From positions 1-38,899 of the forward strand of contig JAGGTK010000023.1 of NCBI GenBank assembly GCA_021163765.1: DNA of 38,899 bases. The letters are read 5' to 3'. The notes below the pieces were generated by a model. The model ran no database searches. It had not been told where the DNA came from and saw only the letters and a list, made by a program, of their open reading frames with translations. The position numbers were made by a program, and so were the translations under genes. Below are positions 20,433-30,524 of the stretch, in pieces. Positions within the stretch are counted from its first letter, which is position 1. Each line of letters opens with the position of its first letter. This stretch comes from a bacterium (GTDB taxonomy: Bacteria; 4484-113).

Positions 20433-21353
20433 TTAGCCCACTTCTGGTTCAACGGTAACGGGAGCGGTATCCTCCAGATTGAGTTCCTCAATCACTTCGT
20501 CGGGTAAAGTGAATTCTCCGCTAACGCCCAGATCCCGGGCAAGAGTGTTGACGAGAGACTCAAGGTCGTGGACCGTGTACTCTTTGACAGTGTAGAAGGC
20601 GGGAATCTCGAAAAGTTCATCAGGCAAACGGTCGCGCTGTAGGTTCATTAGTTGGAAGGTGACGTGGAACATGGAGGAGTCAATTTCGTAGAGCAGCGGG
20701 AAGTTGGTATCCTCTTCCAAATAAAGGCGAAGGGTGAACTTAGGGTCGAATTCAACGCCGGATTCTCTCATCTCTGCGAGGTCAGCCTTGGGTATCAGCA
20801 CTTTAAAGGACATCTCGATACCGTTGGTATTCAAACCTCCGAAATCGCGGCGTTTCAGGCGCTTCGTTCCAAGGCATTTAACTTCCTCCTGGTTAAACGC
20901 TTCAATGAATTCCTTGCTTGTAAGGGCAGCCATTGGGTCCTGGGGTTGGACCAGATCATAGAGCTCCGGCGGGAGCGCCAGACGGTACGCTTGGCGGCTG
21001 CCGTGGACGAGCAATATGAGATCATAAGTTTCGTAGCCTATAAGGAGGCTGAAAACCTGGAAATCCTCCGCATCCGAGCTCGTGCCGGTCAAGGCTGCCG
21101 CAGGGAATTCGGCGTCCAAGCGGATAACTCCATCCTGGTAATAGACCTTGCTGCGGAAGGGGATATTCACCTGGCTCATCATCTCCTGGCCAAGCTGGCC
21201 GAGGCTTATATCTGAGGGAATTCCCGGAATAGAGCGGAAGCTGAATCCCAGGTAGACGTCCCCGCAGAAGGTCTTAGCTGAAACTGGGGCTGCTGAAATC
21301 AGCAGCCCCAGTATTATTAGTCCTGCAATTACTAGTTTGCGGCAATCGTTCAT
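20433..21353 (-). CDS. Exported LolA-like hypothetical protein encoded downstream of pilQ
   Basis: Signal peptide (LVIAGLIILGLLISAAPVSAK); the beta-rich body with 'YYQDGVIRLDAEF' and 'LLYEIDSSMFHVTFQLMNLQ' resembles LolA-like folds; no diagnostic motif. Confidence 0.55.
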   Translation of the reverse strand: MNDCRKLVIAGLIILGLLISAAPVSAKTFCGDVYLGFSFRSIPGIPSDISLGQLGQEMMSQVNIPFRSKVYYQDGVIRLDAEFPAAALTGTSSDAEDFQVFSLLIGYETYDLILLVHGSRQAYRLALPPELYDLVQPQDPMAALTSKEFIEAFNQEEVKCLGTKRLKRRDFGGLNTNGIEMSFKVLIPKADLAEMRESGVEFDPKFTLRLYLEEDTNFPLLYEIDSSMFHVTFQLMNLQRDRLPDELFEIPAFYTVKEYTVHDLESLVNTLARDLGVSGEFTLPDEVIEELNLEDTAPVTVEPEVG

Positions 21354-21368
21354 CCGCGTACCCCTGGA

Positions 21369-23933
21369 TTACTCGTGCACTGTCGGCGTTACAAACACCA
21401 TTATTTCAGTGCGTTCCCTGGTTTTATGTTTAGACTGGAACAGCTTGCCGAAGAGTGGGAGATCTCCCAGAAGAGGAATCCTCCGCAGGTTCTCTCTTTC
21501 CTCCTCCGAGAGCAGGCCGGCAATGACGAACGTTTCACCGTCCTTCACCCTGATGGTGGCTGTGATCTGCCGTGTTTGCGTGTCAGGCGCCGACACGCCT
21601 GAGCCGATGTCCACAAACTGCAAGAGGGTGGAGACGGATGGATTCACTTCAATAGTGATGTTGTTGTCATTGTCCACTCGTGGCTTGAACGAGAGCGTAA
21701 TGCCCACTGCTTGGAAATCCACCTCAGGCGGGGTGAAAGTTCCGCCTGTCTCGGTTGCAGGTCGAGTGATGTAGGGCACCAGGCGGCCCGCGAAATAGAT
21801 GGCTTGCGTGCCATCAATTGCCGATAGGTTCGGCCTTGAGAGGATGCGAGCGTTGCCCGATTCGATCTGGGTTTGCAGGTTCAACAGCACTCTATACGGG
21901 TCGCGGTAGAAGGTCTGGAGCCATAGGCCCATCGCGATGCCGGTGGCCCCCTGAGGGGTTGATTCCTGCAGGTTCGTGCTAATGGTGTCTGGAACCTCGA
22001 AGCCGAGCTTGCTCAGGCCGTCTTCGGTAACTTCGACGATATTGGTTTCCAGGGTGACGATCTTCGGCTTGCGGTCGATGTCCGCGACGACCTGGGCGAT
22101 GACATCCATCTTCTTAGGTGTTTCCGTCACGATAAGGGTGTTGCGTCTGGCGGTGGAAATTAGGCTGTCCATCTCACGGATATCCCCGGCATTCACACCG
22201 CCTTCGCCTTCAGAAAGGTAAGTGCCGCCGGTCTTGATGGGCATCTGGGATGCTTCACCGTTATAAACGCCCACATTTTCCTCTGCGACGAGACCGTTGT
22301 CGATTAGAACCTGCTTTACCGCTTCGGCGTCTGCGTAGTCAAGCTGGAAAGCGCGGGTGATGTATCCTCCTAGGCGGCGGCCGACGTCGTCGCGAATACC
22401 CACGATAATAGTGTTGTGAACAACGCTGTACGATAGGTCGTTTACTGCGGTAAGAGTCTCCAGGGCTTCGCGCAGAGGTGTGTCACGGAAGGATAAGGTA
22501 ATATTGGAATTGGAGACAGCATCATCAATTATCACGTTGAACGACGTGGATGCCACCATAAGGCTTATCGCCTGGTTGAGGGGCCCGTCCACCCATTCGA
22601 GAGTGACCCTCTCACGGTCCAGCAGCGGTAAGGTGAGCCATTCCTTCTCTGGAAGCATCTCGGGCACGCTCTTCGGGCGCTTCACGTCCCACGGATACGT
22701 GTCGCCATGGTGTTTGCGCGCGCCCTTAGAAACGGGCCGATTTTTCGCCGGCGTCCAGCTAGGTCGTTCAGTTTCAGGTTCAGGTGGCAGCTCGCTGCTC
22801 ACCGCCGTATCGCTATGAATCTCGCTCTCCGCTTTCACATACTGGCCTTCGTCAAGCCGGATGACGGTTTCGCCCGGATGCTCTGCCAGGTCCAGTAGCT
22901 GCTCTTCGGTAAGCAGTTCAGTTATGGGGGTAGCCTCATCGTTTTCCGCCGGTTCTGGTTCGGGTAGCGCTTCAACAACCGGTTCTGGAGGGGTGAGGGC
23001 TTCAATGAGCGGTTCAGGCTCGGGAATTGCCACAACCTGGGGTTCGGGCTCAGGTTTTGATTCAACGGCTGGAGCAGGTTCGGGATTAGCCTCTACTGCG
23101 GGTTCGATTACAGCTAGTTCCACCTCATCCTCGGATCGTGCCTTCTGGGGATGCACGAAGTCGTTGAAGTCGTAGTCAATAGCGGGGGTGGGTTCTTCGG
23201 ACGGAACCGGAGCAAGCTCGAAGGTGGACGGCTCGTTTTGCTCCTCGTTCATCCCCTCGACCTCGCCACCGGGTGGAAGCTCCTCAATGCCTTGAGGAAT
23301 CGTAAACGATAGCAGCCCGTCCGTGTAGGGCGATGGCTGGGCATCTGCTATCGCAGCAGGTTCCGGCGCAGGCGTGGCTTCGGTAACGCCCTCGCGCTCT
23401 TCCGGCAGGGGCTGGACCTGAAGCGGTGTGACCCGGTATGCGCGGTCTGTGGGGGCCACTTCCCAGAAGCTGATGGGTGGATCCATAAATCCGAGAGGGA
23501 CCGTGAGCATACCTTCTTCCGCGTCCGCTGTGGGGATGATAACTGTTAGCCCGTTGCGGATGGGGTCGAGATTGATGCGCAGCGGGGTCGCTCGCTCACC
23601 AAGAAGAAGCACCAGTCGGGTTCCCACGGGTGTGTCTTCAAGCCTGTAGCTGCGAACCCATTCAGCCACTTCCTCGGGGAAGTCGTAGGAGGACGCGATT
23701 AGCGCTGGCCTTAGTGAGAAGCCGGGGAAGTCTACCAGCATCATCCACTCAGCGTAGTCGATGTGCTGCTCGAACGCTGGCGTGCCGTCGGCTTCGATAG
23801 TAAGGACGACTCGTCCCTCGTGGTTTGCAGAGGACACGCTGGTGATCTCGCTCGCCTGCAGCTGTGTGGCGAACAGAATTACCAGCACAATCCAGACAGT
23901 TGAATTACACACTGATTTCACGACTTGCCTCAT
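21369..23933 (-). CDS. pilQ: Type IV pilus secretin PilQ
   Basis: AMIN-like N-terminus; STN-like 'SLMVASTSFNVIIDDAVSNSNITLSFRDTPLREALETLTAVNDLSYSV'; secretin domain ILSRPNLSAIDGTQAIYFAGR ... VAGLLSEEERENLRRIPLLGDLPLFGKLFQSK ... TEIMVFVTPTVHE. Confidence 0.93.
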   Translation of the reverse strand: MRQVVKSVCNSTVWIVLVILFATQLQASEITSVSSANHEGRVVLTIEADGTPAFEQHIDYAEWMMLVDFPGFSLRPALIASSYDFPEEVAEWVRSYRLEDTPVGTRLVLLLGERATPLRINLDPIRNGLTVIIPTADAEEGMLTVPLGFMDPPISFWEVAPTDRAYRVTPLQVQPLPEEREGVTEATPAPEPAAIADAQPSPYTDGLLSFTIPQGIEELPPGGEVEGMNEEQNEPSTFELAPVPSEEPTPAIDYDFNDFVHPQKARSEDEVELAVIEPAVEANPEPAPAVESKPEPEPQVVAIPEPEPLIEALTPPEPVVEALPEPEPAENDEATPITELLTEEQLLDLAEHPGETVIRLDEGQYVKAESEIHSDTAVSSELPPEPETERPSWTPAKNRPVSKGARKHHGDTYPWDVKRPKSVPEMLPEKEWLTLPLLDRERVTLEWVDGPLNQAISLMVASTSFNVIIDDAVSNSNITLSFRDTPLREALETLTAVNDLSYSVVHNTIIVGIRDDVGRRLGGYITRAFQLDYADAEAVKQVLIDNGLVAEENVGVYNGEASQMPIKTGGTYLSEGEGGVNAGDIREMDSLISTARRNTLIVTETPKKMDVIAQVVADIDRKPKIVTLETNIVEVTEDGLSKLGFEVPDTISTNLQESTPQGATGIAMGLWLQTFYRDPYRVLLNLQTQIESGNARILSRPNLSAIDGTQAIYFAGRLVPYITRPATETGGTFTPPEVDFQAVGITLSFKPRVDNDNNITIEVNPSVSTLLQFVDIGSGVSAPDTQTRQITATIRVKDGETFVIAGLLSEEERENLRRIPLLGDLPLFGKLFQSKHKTRERTEIMVFVTPTVHE

Positions 23934-24931
23934 AAGGTTTCCCCTGTAGCGAGATGGATGATCTTGTTCGATTTGCGATCGAACATTCTCGCCAGACCAT
24001 TCTCAGCGCCGATGAACACATAGTCGTTTCCGACCAGCCATCCTGGGTGCGCCATTACAGTCGTTTCACCGTCTTCACCGCTTACAGCGAACATCGCGGT
24101 GGCTGTATCGCCGCTTTGTGATATACCGATGAGCCGCGCGGGTTCTCTTGTGCCAAGGGTTTCTCCGGGGAGCGGCAGCAGAGGGATATCCCCCGTTTCA
24201 GCTCCCTGAGGGAGGGTGGGCATACCCACACTGGTTGTAAGTTGTTCACCCGTGCCCAAGAGTGCACGCGGCAGCATTCTGTTCTGAGGAGGCGCAAAAG
24301 GATTGCGGCAAGGTGATACGTGGTTCACAACGAAGAACCGTGATGTCTTGTAATCCTCCTCCACCTCTTCATCTATAAACGTGATTTTCGGAAGCTTGCC
24401 CGATACGGACGAAGGTTTCTCTTTCCCTTCGCCCGCGGCAGGAGACGCAGGTTTCTCGGTTTCAGCAGGTGATTCAGCAGCTTCTTCTGAGGCCGGCGGC
24501 TTAACGCTCTCTTCGGCAGGAGCATTCGGCTCTTCCGTTACCGGTGCGGTTTCCTCCTCAGCCGCAGTTGCAGCTTCCTCTTCAGCCGTGACATCAGTCG
24601 GCGTCTCTTCAAGTGCTTCAGGTGCTGGCACGTTTTCGCCCGCTTCCACTTGTGCCGGTCCTTCCGGTTCAGCCGTCTCTTCCTGCGGGGTCTCTTCAGC
24701 GTCCGATACCCCGGCTTCGGGAGCCGGAATCGTATCAGGGGTTTCCTGTGGTCCTGGGCCGGCAGCTTCTGGTGGTTGCTGTTCTGTGGAGACGGGAGGC
24801 GCCGGCGCAGGCGTGACTTGCGTCTGGGACCTGCTGTAGAACAATGACCATACAACCGCGGCCACAATTACCAGTACCCCGACCAGCACCAGCGCTGCTA
24901 TCCTTGTTGTATTGTGTCGCTCCTTTTCCAT
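23930..24931 (-). CDS. PilP-like pilus assembly protein with long Pro/Glu/Ala-rich linker
   Basis: Single N-terminal TM; 'CRNPFAPPQNRMLP' resembles the PilP RDPF-x-P region; located between pilO and pilQ; 4-bp (ATGA) overlap with pilQ. Confidence 0.65.
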   Translation of the reverse strand: MEKERHNTTRIAALVLVGVLVIVAAVVWSLFYSRSQTQVTPAPAPPVSTEQQPPEAAGPGPQETPDTIPAPEAGVSDAEETPQEETAEPEGPAQVEAGENVPAPEALEETPTDVTAEEEAATAAEEETAPVTEEPNAPAEESVKPPASEEAAESPAETEKPASPAAGEGKEKPSSVSGKLPKITFIDEEVEEDYKTSRFFVVNHVSPCRNPFAPPQNRMLPRALLGTGEQLTTSVGMPTLPQGAETGDIPLLPLPGETLGTREPARLIGISQSGDTATAMFAVSGEDGETTVMAHPGWLVGNDYVFIGAENGLARMFDRKSNKIIHLATGETL

Positions 24932-24949
24932 ATCAGCACCCCTGACGGG

Positions 24950-25744
24950 TTACTCGATAGTTGCCCCCGTTTCTTCTTTGGTAACGGGTGCTTCTGTGGG
25001 AACACGCGCGACTTTTATAAGTTCCTGTTCTTCTTCAGCGACTTGTTCCCCGGGTTTTGTCGGCAGTACTCTCTCGAGACTCTGCCTTAGTTCGTCGAAC
25101 CTCTCGGCGATATCCACTTTCAGGTTGGTGTAATAGAGCCAGCCTTCAAGCTCGAAGCCCATTACCTTCTTTTCGGCGAACGCAGTGTCGCTTCCGCCTT
25201 TTTCGGGCGCAGTGATCTTTTGGATGGGGAAGAAGCGGTCAGAGCGCTTGAGGTTCTCCATGAAAGCGAGCACATTCTCGAAGCCACCGCGAATGGTCAA
25301 GCTGGTGTGTATTGCCTTGGTTGTGTCGATTGTCTCTGTCTCCAGCTCCTCCTGGAGAGTCTTGATCGCAGCTTTATCCCTGATCGACTCAGTCAGGTCC
25401 ACTGGAGCCCTCATATTTAGAATAAGCACCTCACAGTTGGCCTCGTCCACGTTCTTCTGAAGAAACGAGACAAGTTCCTTCTGCGAGGGATTATTCGGAA
25501 GAAGCTTGACCAGCTTCCGGCTTTCGCGCAGCAGTTGCCCGCTACGGTTACTGATATTAGGCAGCTCTTCCCGTTTTGCGGCCATTGTCTTTGCTTTTTG
25601 GACAAGGGCATCCCGTTGGGTCTCCAGTTCCCCCGCCTTTTGACTCGTGACGTAGAAGGCTACTCCGAGGAAGACCAAAACGGCCAAAACGACGATGATG
25701 GTGTTAATCCAAACGAGTCTTATCATTCCTCTGCGTTCTCTCAT
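24950..25744 (-). CDS. pilO: PilO-like type IV pilus inner-membrane component
   Basis: N-terminal TM plus coiled coil, C-terminal 'HTSLTIRGGFENVLAFMENLKRSDRFFPIQKITAPEKG ... FELEGWLYYT' typical of PilO; 4-bp overlap with pilN. Confidence 0.82.
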   Translation of the reverse strand: MRERRGMIRLVWINTIIVVLAVLVFLGVAFYVTSQKAGELETQRDALVQKAKTMAAKREELPNISNRSGQLLRESRKLVKLLPNNPSQKELVSFLQKNVDEANCEVLILNMRAPVDLTESIRDKAAIKTLQEELETETIDTTKAIHTSLTIRGGFENVLAFMENLKRSDRFFPIQKITAPEKGGSDTAFAEKKVMGFELEGWLYYTNLKVDIAERFDELRQSLERVLPTKPGEQVAEEEQELIKVARVPTEAPVTKEETGATIE

Positions 25745-26439
25745 TTGGTCTCACCACCTTCTGGTTCAGGCACAGCCACCCGCATTCTTATCTCGAACCA
25801 GCGAACCACGCCATCATCTTCCTCTTCCAGTTCACTTCCCAGCAGGTAAGGTTCGGTGAAGTACGGATCGTCCTGGAGGTTCTTGAGGAGAGTTGAGATC
25901 GGAAGGAGGGAATAGCCGTTGACCATCCCCTGTAATGTGATGTCACCGGTGTGAAGCGGCGGGCCTGGCGCAGGCGGAGCCGGTTTAGGGGTCCCCCCCT
26001 CTGTTTCACCAGCTTCCCCGGTTTTAGCAGGCGCAGGCTTCTTTTTAACGACAGGAGCCTCGGTTACAACACTGCTCTTGATTTCCGTGAGCCAGATTCC
26101 ATCAGGCAGGTTAGGTTCTAAGTGGTACAGGAGCAGTGGCCAGTCTACGTAGTGTTTCTCAAGATACACGAAAAGCCGCTTGAGGGCATCCAAGGACTTT
26201 ACGGATTCTTCAGCCTGGTCATAGGCCTGTGCGAATGGTTGCAGGCGAGTGATTTCCGCCTGAACCTCTTCGATATCTGCTTCAAGCACTTTGATGCGGT
26301 TATGGCAGGCGAGCCCTACGTAGAGGACGAGGAATATGGAGAGCGTGTACAGAAGAGCCAGGTATATCGGATGCCAGCGAATCACTGGCTGCGGCAAGAA
26401 CTCCGGTGGCAAGAGGTTTATGTCTAATCGTCTTTCCAT
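25741..26439 (-). CDS. pilN: PilN-like type IV pilus inner-membrane component
   Basis: MERRLDINLLPPEFLP start typical of PilN, TM, coiled coil, 'DITLQGMVNGYSLLPISTLLKNLQDDPYFTEPYL'. Confidence 0.85.
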   Translation of the reverse strand: MERRLDINLLPPEFLPQPVIRWHPIYLALLYTLSIFLVLYVGLACHNRIKVLEADIEEVQAEITRLQPFAQAYDQAEESVKSLDALKRLFVYLEKHYVDWPLLLYHLEPNLPDGIWLTEIKSSVVTEAPVVKKKPAPAKTGEAGETEGGTPKPAPPAPGPPLHTGDITLQGMVNGYSLLPISTLLKNLQDDPYFTEPYLLGSELEEEDDGVVRWFEIRMRVAVPEPEGGETK

Positions 26440-26443
26440 GCGA

Positions 26444-27499
26444 TTACGTCAGGGATTCCAGAGCCAGCCCCAGCGCAGTGCTGAACTGGGGCATTGTCAT
26501 GGACTCCTCTACCTCCGGTGTGAAAGTGAATGCCCTTTTAACTTCTGACAGAGGATTGGCCAGCTTCACGTCTTCGTCCATGTCCTTATCCATGAAGGTA
26601 GCGAGGTTCCGCGGCCAGACGCCCGTGCCGCAAAGCACAAGCTCGTCGTAGCTATAATCGAGCATCTGCATTTGGCTCTTGTAAAAGGAGAGCGTCCGCT
26701 CCACCTCCGCCATAACCATTTCAATAAGAGGTTTCGCGAGATCGGTATGCTCATCTGGCAGCTTATAGTCGTCCTGCTTGTAACCGCCGATAGACTCGAT
26801 ATCCTCTTGTGTTTCAATCGCGCCGCTAAACGTGTACTTCAGCTCGGAAAGGCCTGCGGTTATGCGGCGCACGAATGCCAGGTTGCCTTTGTCAAACAGG
26901 ACCACGTCGCCTCCTGCCTGCTCCAGGTGCACAACGACGACGTTTCGGTTGAGCGATCTTTCGTCGGTCATATGCAGTGCTGAGATGTTGGCGATGACCG
27001 GTAAATCAATCCGCACTAGCGGAAGATGTGCCGCCTCGACGGCTTCGATATACGGATACAGCGAGTTCTTGGGCACGATTGCCACGAGAATGCTGTATTT
27101 CGTCTGCCCCTCGTCGCCTTCGACCTCGCCCAGGATGGTGTAGTCAATGGTGAATTCCTCAATGCTCTCCTCCATCACCTGGTCGAACTCGAACCGAATC
27201 GTGTTGGCCAGCTCGTCGTCCGGCATAACGGGCATGCTCAACAGGCGGAGAATGCTCTTTCGCTCCTGGAAGGCGACGGCAGCCATGTAGTGCTTCAGGT
27301 TAGCAGACTGTAGGAAGTCCCTTAGCGAGATGGCTACTTCCTGCGGTTCGAAGTGAGTGGGATCATCCTCTGGCGTGGGCAGGATGATGCTTTGCATTGC
27401 AGTCACGTTGAACTTCTTACCCGTTCCGGCCACGGCCACGGCTCTGACGCGGCCGGGTAAGAAGTCCAGCCCAATTACCCTATGTGCCTTTACGGTCAC
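26444..27499 (-). CDS. pilM: PilM-like actin-fold ATPase of the type IV pilus
   Basis: VIGLDFLPGRVRAVAVAGTGKKFNV; PilM-like 'MPDDELANTIRFEFDQVMEESIEEFTIDYTILG'; 'ELVLCGTGVWPRNLATFMDKDM'; GTG start; order M-N-O-P-Q. Confidence 0.87.
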   Translation of the reverse strand: MTVKAHRVIGLDFLPGRVRAVAVAGTGKKFNVTAMQSIILPTPEDDPTHFEPQEVAISLRDFLQSANLKHYMAAVAFQERKSILRLLSMPVMPDDELANTIRFEFDQVMEESIEEFTIDYTILGEVEGDEGQTKYSILVAIVPKNSLYPYIEAVEAAHLPLVRIDLPVIANISALHMTDERSLNRNVVVVHLEQAGGDVVLFDKGNLAFVRRITAGLSELKYTFSGAIETQEDIESIGGYKQDDYKLPDEHTDLAKPLIEMVMAEVERTLSFYKSQMQMLDYSYDELVLCGTGVWPRNLATFMDKDMDEDVKLANPLSEVKRAFTFTPEVEESMTMPQFSTALGLALESLT

Positions 27500-27529
27500 T
27501 TCTTGTTTCCGCTCCCCTTAAAATGATAG

Positions 27530-27577
27530 GCGGGCCGATAGGAGGCCAGATATCTACCCTTCCTCCTATCAGCCCGC
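27530..27577 (-). terminator. Strong hairpin between pilA and pilM (intrinsic terminator of pilA on the minus strand)
   Basis: Arms GCGGGCCGATAGGAGG (27530-27545) and CCTCCTATCAGCCCGC (27562-27577): 16 bp with one mismatch, 16-nt loop; followed on the minus strand by TATCATTTT. Confidence 0.8.
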
Positions 27578-27641
27578 TAAAATGCAATTTTCAGGTTTTC
27601 AAGTCAGCCGGCATGCATGGGCCTACCGGGACAAACGCTCG

Positions 27642-28037
27642 TTACGGACTTGTAATGTAACCGTCTTCTTTGATCGTGTAGCTTGTGCCGCCAAGGTTGG
27701 CCGGAAGCGTCGCGTTTGCCTCGAAGGTCTGACCGGAAGCTGCGCTCACGTCAGTGTACGTTACGCCCTCCTCAGTGAACGGGCTTACCCAGCGTGCATC
27801 CAGAAAGCCGTCCGTGACCAATGTCGCCCAATCCGTATACTCGCCATTACGCGCGTAGTATGCAGACTGTGCCGAGGAAACCGTACGTAGCATAGCCTGA
27901 GCCTTGTTGTCCAGTGCAGCACCTCTTGTGGAAAGGAGTGTCGGCACCGCGATGGCCGCGATGATACCGATGATCGCGACAACGATCAACAGCTCGATGA
28001 GCGTGAAACCTTTACGTTCCTTTATGCGCTTCAACAT
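27642..28037 (-). CDS. pilA: Type IV major pilin-like prepilin
   Basis: Class III signal peptide RKGFTLIELLIVVAIIGIIAAIAVPTLLS; SD AGGGGGTGA upstream. Confidence 0.93.
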   Translation of the reverse strand: MLKRIKERKGFTLIELLIVVAIIGIIAAIAVPTLLSTRGAALDNKAQAMLRTVSSAQSAYYARNGEYTDWATLVTDGFLDARWVSPFTEEGVTYTDVSAASGQTFEANATLPANLGGTSYTIKEDGYITSP

Positions 28038-28118
28038 TTGTTTTCACCCCCTTTTTCGCAAGTGAACTGCGTCCTTCTTATAATATCAGCAATTTCCCTA
28101 TTTCGCAAATCAGGTTCT

Positions 28119-28124
28119 ATTATA
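28119..28124 (-). promoter_or_regulatory. Possible -10 element of pilA (TATAAT on the minus strand)
   Basis: Minus strand gcggTATAATagaacc about 80 nt upstream of the pilA ATG; no sigma54 -24/-12 motif seen. Confidence 0.4.
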
Positions 28125-28189
28125 CCGCAAATCCCCTCATTTTGCATTCGGCAGGGCGCGGCCCCGCGCTGGCGTACCGCTCGGATGGC

Positions 28190-29422
28190 TTAAGTCATCT
28201 TCTGAACCAGCTTGATCATCTCGAAGAGCGGCAGGAACAGAGAAATTACAATAAAGCCGACCACGGCACCCATTACTGAGATTAATATCGGTTCCAACAG
28301 GCTGGTGAGTACCTTAACAGTGGAATCGATCTCGGCATCGTAGAAGTCCGCCACCTTCGTGAGCATACCGTCTAGGTCGCCGGATTCCTCCCCAACGGCG
28401 ATCATTGCGGGGACCATCGGAGGGAAGAGCCTGCTGGCTTCCATTGGGCCTGCAATGCTCTCACCTTCTTTGACGGATTCCCTGATTCGTCTTATGGCTG
28501 TTTCGTAGACGACGTTCCCTGCGGCTTCGTCCACAATCTCCAGTGCACGCAGAATCGGGATGCCATTTCCTAGCATGGTGGCCAGGTTGCGCGTGAAGCG
28601 TGCGACAATCACCTTCTGCGTGAGCTGGCCGAACACCGGCATTCTCAATTTCAACCGATCAAGCGCGAGTCGCCCGCCGGTCGTATTGTTAATGAGTTTT
28701 AAGCTGGTTGGGAGCCCGAAGTAGATCAGAAGAATCGCCCACCAATAGCTTTTCATAAACGTAGCCGCGGCGATAAGGGCGCGTGTCATCAACGGAAGCT
28801 TGCCGCCCATTGATTTGAACATCTCGGCGAATGTCGGGATGACAAAGATCATTATCACGGTAAGTATGATAAGCGCCGCAACGCCTATAGCCTGAGGGTA
28901 CTTCATACCGGCAGCGACCTGGTTGCGCAGGCTGAGCTCGCTCTCCAGGGATTCCGCTAGCCGCGAGAGCACTGTGTCCAGCGCGCCGGATTCCTCGCTG
29001 GCTCGGATTAGTGAAATGTACAGGCGGGGGAAGGCGGCTGAGTGTTTTGACATCGCCCCGGCCAATGTCTGTCCCTCGGACACGTCGTCGTGGATTTTCG
29101 AGATAATTCCCTGGAAGGCAGGATTTTCAGTCTGGCGCGAGAGTATTTTCAAGCATCGAAGGACGTCGATGCCCGAATCGATCATCGCCGAGAACTGCTT
29201 GCTGAAAACGGCGAGGTCCTTCAGCGAAACTTTCTTGGCGAGGAGGCCTCCGGTGGCGAATCCCTTGCCGAGCGCAAGGGGCTTGCGCTTTTCTGAGATG
29301 GTCGCAACCATTAAGCCGGACTCGCGCAGCTTGCTGATTGCCGCACGGCGGTCGGCCGCCTCCATTTCGCCTTGGACCCTTTTTCCGTCTCTGTCCCGTG
29401 CAACGTATGTGAAGTAGCTCAT
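28190..29422 (-). CDS. pilC: Type IV pilus inner-membrane platform protein PilC
   Basis: YVARDRDGKRVQGEMEAADRRAAISKLRESGLMVATISEKRK; two T2SSF-like domains (FSKQFSAMIDSGIDVLRCLKIL / FTRNLATMLGNGIPILRALEIV). Confidence 0.95.
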   Translation of the reverse strand: MSYFTYVARDRDGKRVQGEMEAADRRAAISKLRESGLMVATISEKRKPLALGKGFATGGLLAKKVSLKDLAVFSKQFSAMIDSGIDVLRCLKILSRQTENPAFQGIISKIHDDVSEGQTLAGAMSKHSAAFPRLYISLIRASEESGALDTVLSRLAESLESELSLRNQVAAGMKYPQAIGVAALIILTVIMIFVIPTFAEMFKSMGGKLPLMTRALIAAATFMKSYWWAILLIYFGLPTSLKLINNTTGGRLALDRLKLRMPVFGQLTQKVIVARFTRNLATMLGNGIPILRALEIVDEAAGNVVYETAIRRIRESVKEGESIAGPMEASRLFPPMVPAMIAVGEESGDLDGMLTKVADFYDAEIDSTVKVLTSLLEPILISVMGAVVGFIVISLFLPLFEMIKLVQKMT

Positions 29423-29424
29423 AA

Positions 29425-30504
29425 CTAACCCACCACACCCATAGATAGGCTGCTTTTCTTAAAGGTCTCAGGATGGATTGCCTTGCTGTAGCCCTCGTCA
29501 AAGGCAATCAGCCCCTTCTCGATTAGCTTCATCAGATGCATATCAAGCGTCTGCATCCCCTGTTTCTGCGAAGTTTGGATGACCGAGCTGAGCTGGTGCG
29601 TTTTGCCCTCGCGTACCAAGGACTTGACCGCGTTGGTGCCGATCATAAGCTCGTATGCCAGAAGCCGTCCTCCGCCGATTTTGCGGCAGAGCGTTTGCGA
29701 CAATATCGCTTCCAGAGTTGCGGCAAGCTGGACGCGGATTTGCTCCTGCTGATTTGACGGGAATGCGTCGATGATGCGGTCGACCGCCTGGGTGGCATCG
29801 TTGGTGTGCAGTGTGGCAAGCACGAGGTGTCCGGTCTCTGCTGCAGTGATGGCAGTCATCATCGTTTCGAGGTCGCGCAGCTCGCCAACCATAATAACGT
29901 CAGGATCCTGGCGGAGGACGTGCTTGAGCGCGGGGGCGAAGCCGTATGTGTCTTCGCCTACCTCTCGCTGATTCACAATCGCCTTGTCGTGGCGGAAGAG
30001 GTACTCGATGGGGTCCTCAATGGTGATGATGTGGCAGCGGCGATTTAGGTTGATGTAGTTGATCATGGCAGCGAGAGTTGTGGACTTGCCGCTGCCGGTC
30101 GGACCCGTAATCAGGATCATTCCTCTAGGCTTGACAATGATATCTTTAACCACCGGATTGACGCCGATCTCTTCCAGAGTTCGAATTGTATGGGGAATAG
30201 TCCGCAGGACGGCGGCGACGGATCCGCGCTGCTGGAACACGTTTACCCGGAAGCGCCCGATCTTTGGCCAGCTCATCGCGAAGTCCAGCTCGTGTGTATC
30301 TTCATAAATCTTGATCTGGCGTTCCATCATAGCGGAGTAGACGAGCCCCCTGATCGTCTCAGGGTCCAGCGTCGGGTCATCCATCGGATGCAGCTCGCCG
30401 TCAATGCGCAGCGTCGGTGGTACGCCGGTGGTCAGATGAAGGTCGGAAGCGCCTCGTTCCGCTGCTTCCATCAGTAAATCTCTTATTGTTTTCGTGAATT
30501 CCAC
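29425..30504 (-). CDS. pilT: Type IV pilus retraction ATPase PilT
   Basis: Walker A LITGPTGSGKST; AIVNQREVGEDTYGFAPALKHVLRQDPDVIMVGELRDLETMMTAITAAETGHLVLATLHT; VREGKTHQLSSVIQTSQKQGMQTLD. GTG start at 30504; the 30618 start would overlap pilB. Confidence 0.95.
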   Translation of the reverse strand: MEFTKTIRDLLMEAAERGASDLHLTTGVPPTLRIDGELHPMDDPTLDPETIRGLVYSAMMERQIKIYEDTHELDFAMSWPKIGRFRVNVFQQRGSVAAVLRTIPHTIRTLEEIGVNPVVKDIIVKPRGMILITGPTGSGKSTTLAAMINYINLNRRCHIITIEDPIEYLFRHDKAIVNQREVGEDTYGFAPALKHVLRQDPDVIMVGELRDLETMMTAITAAETGHLVLATLHTNDATQAVDRIIDAFPSNQQEQIRVQLAATLEAILSQTLCRKIGGGRLLAYELMIGTNAVKSLVREGKTHQLSSVIQTSQKQGMQTLDMHLMKLIEKGLIAFDEGYSKAIHPETFKKSSLSMGVVG

Positions 30505-30524
30505 AGCGGGTTTCCTGCTCCTTG

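Noticed and set aside
28038-28189. Looked for a sigma54 promoter upstream of pilA
   Set aside because: A TTGCT is present but no matching GG-containing -24 element at the right spacing; the TATAAT box fits better.
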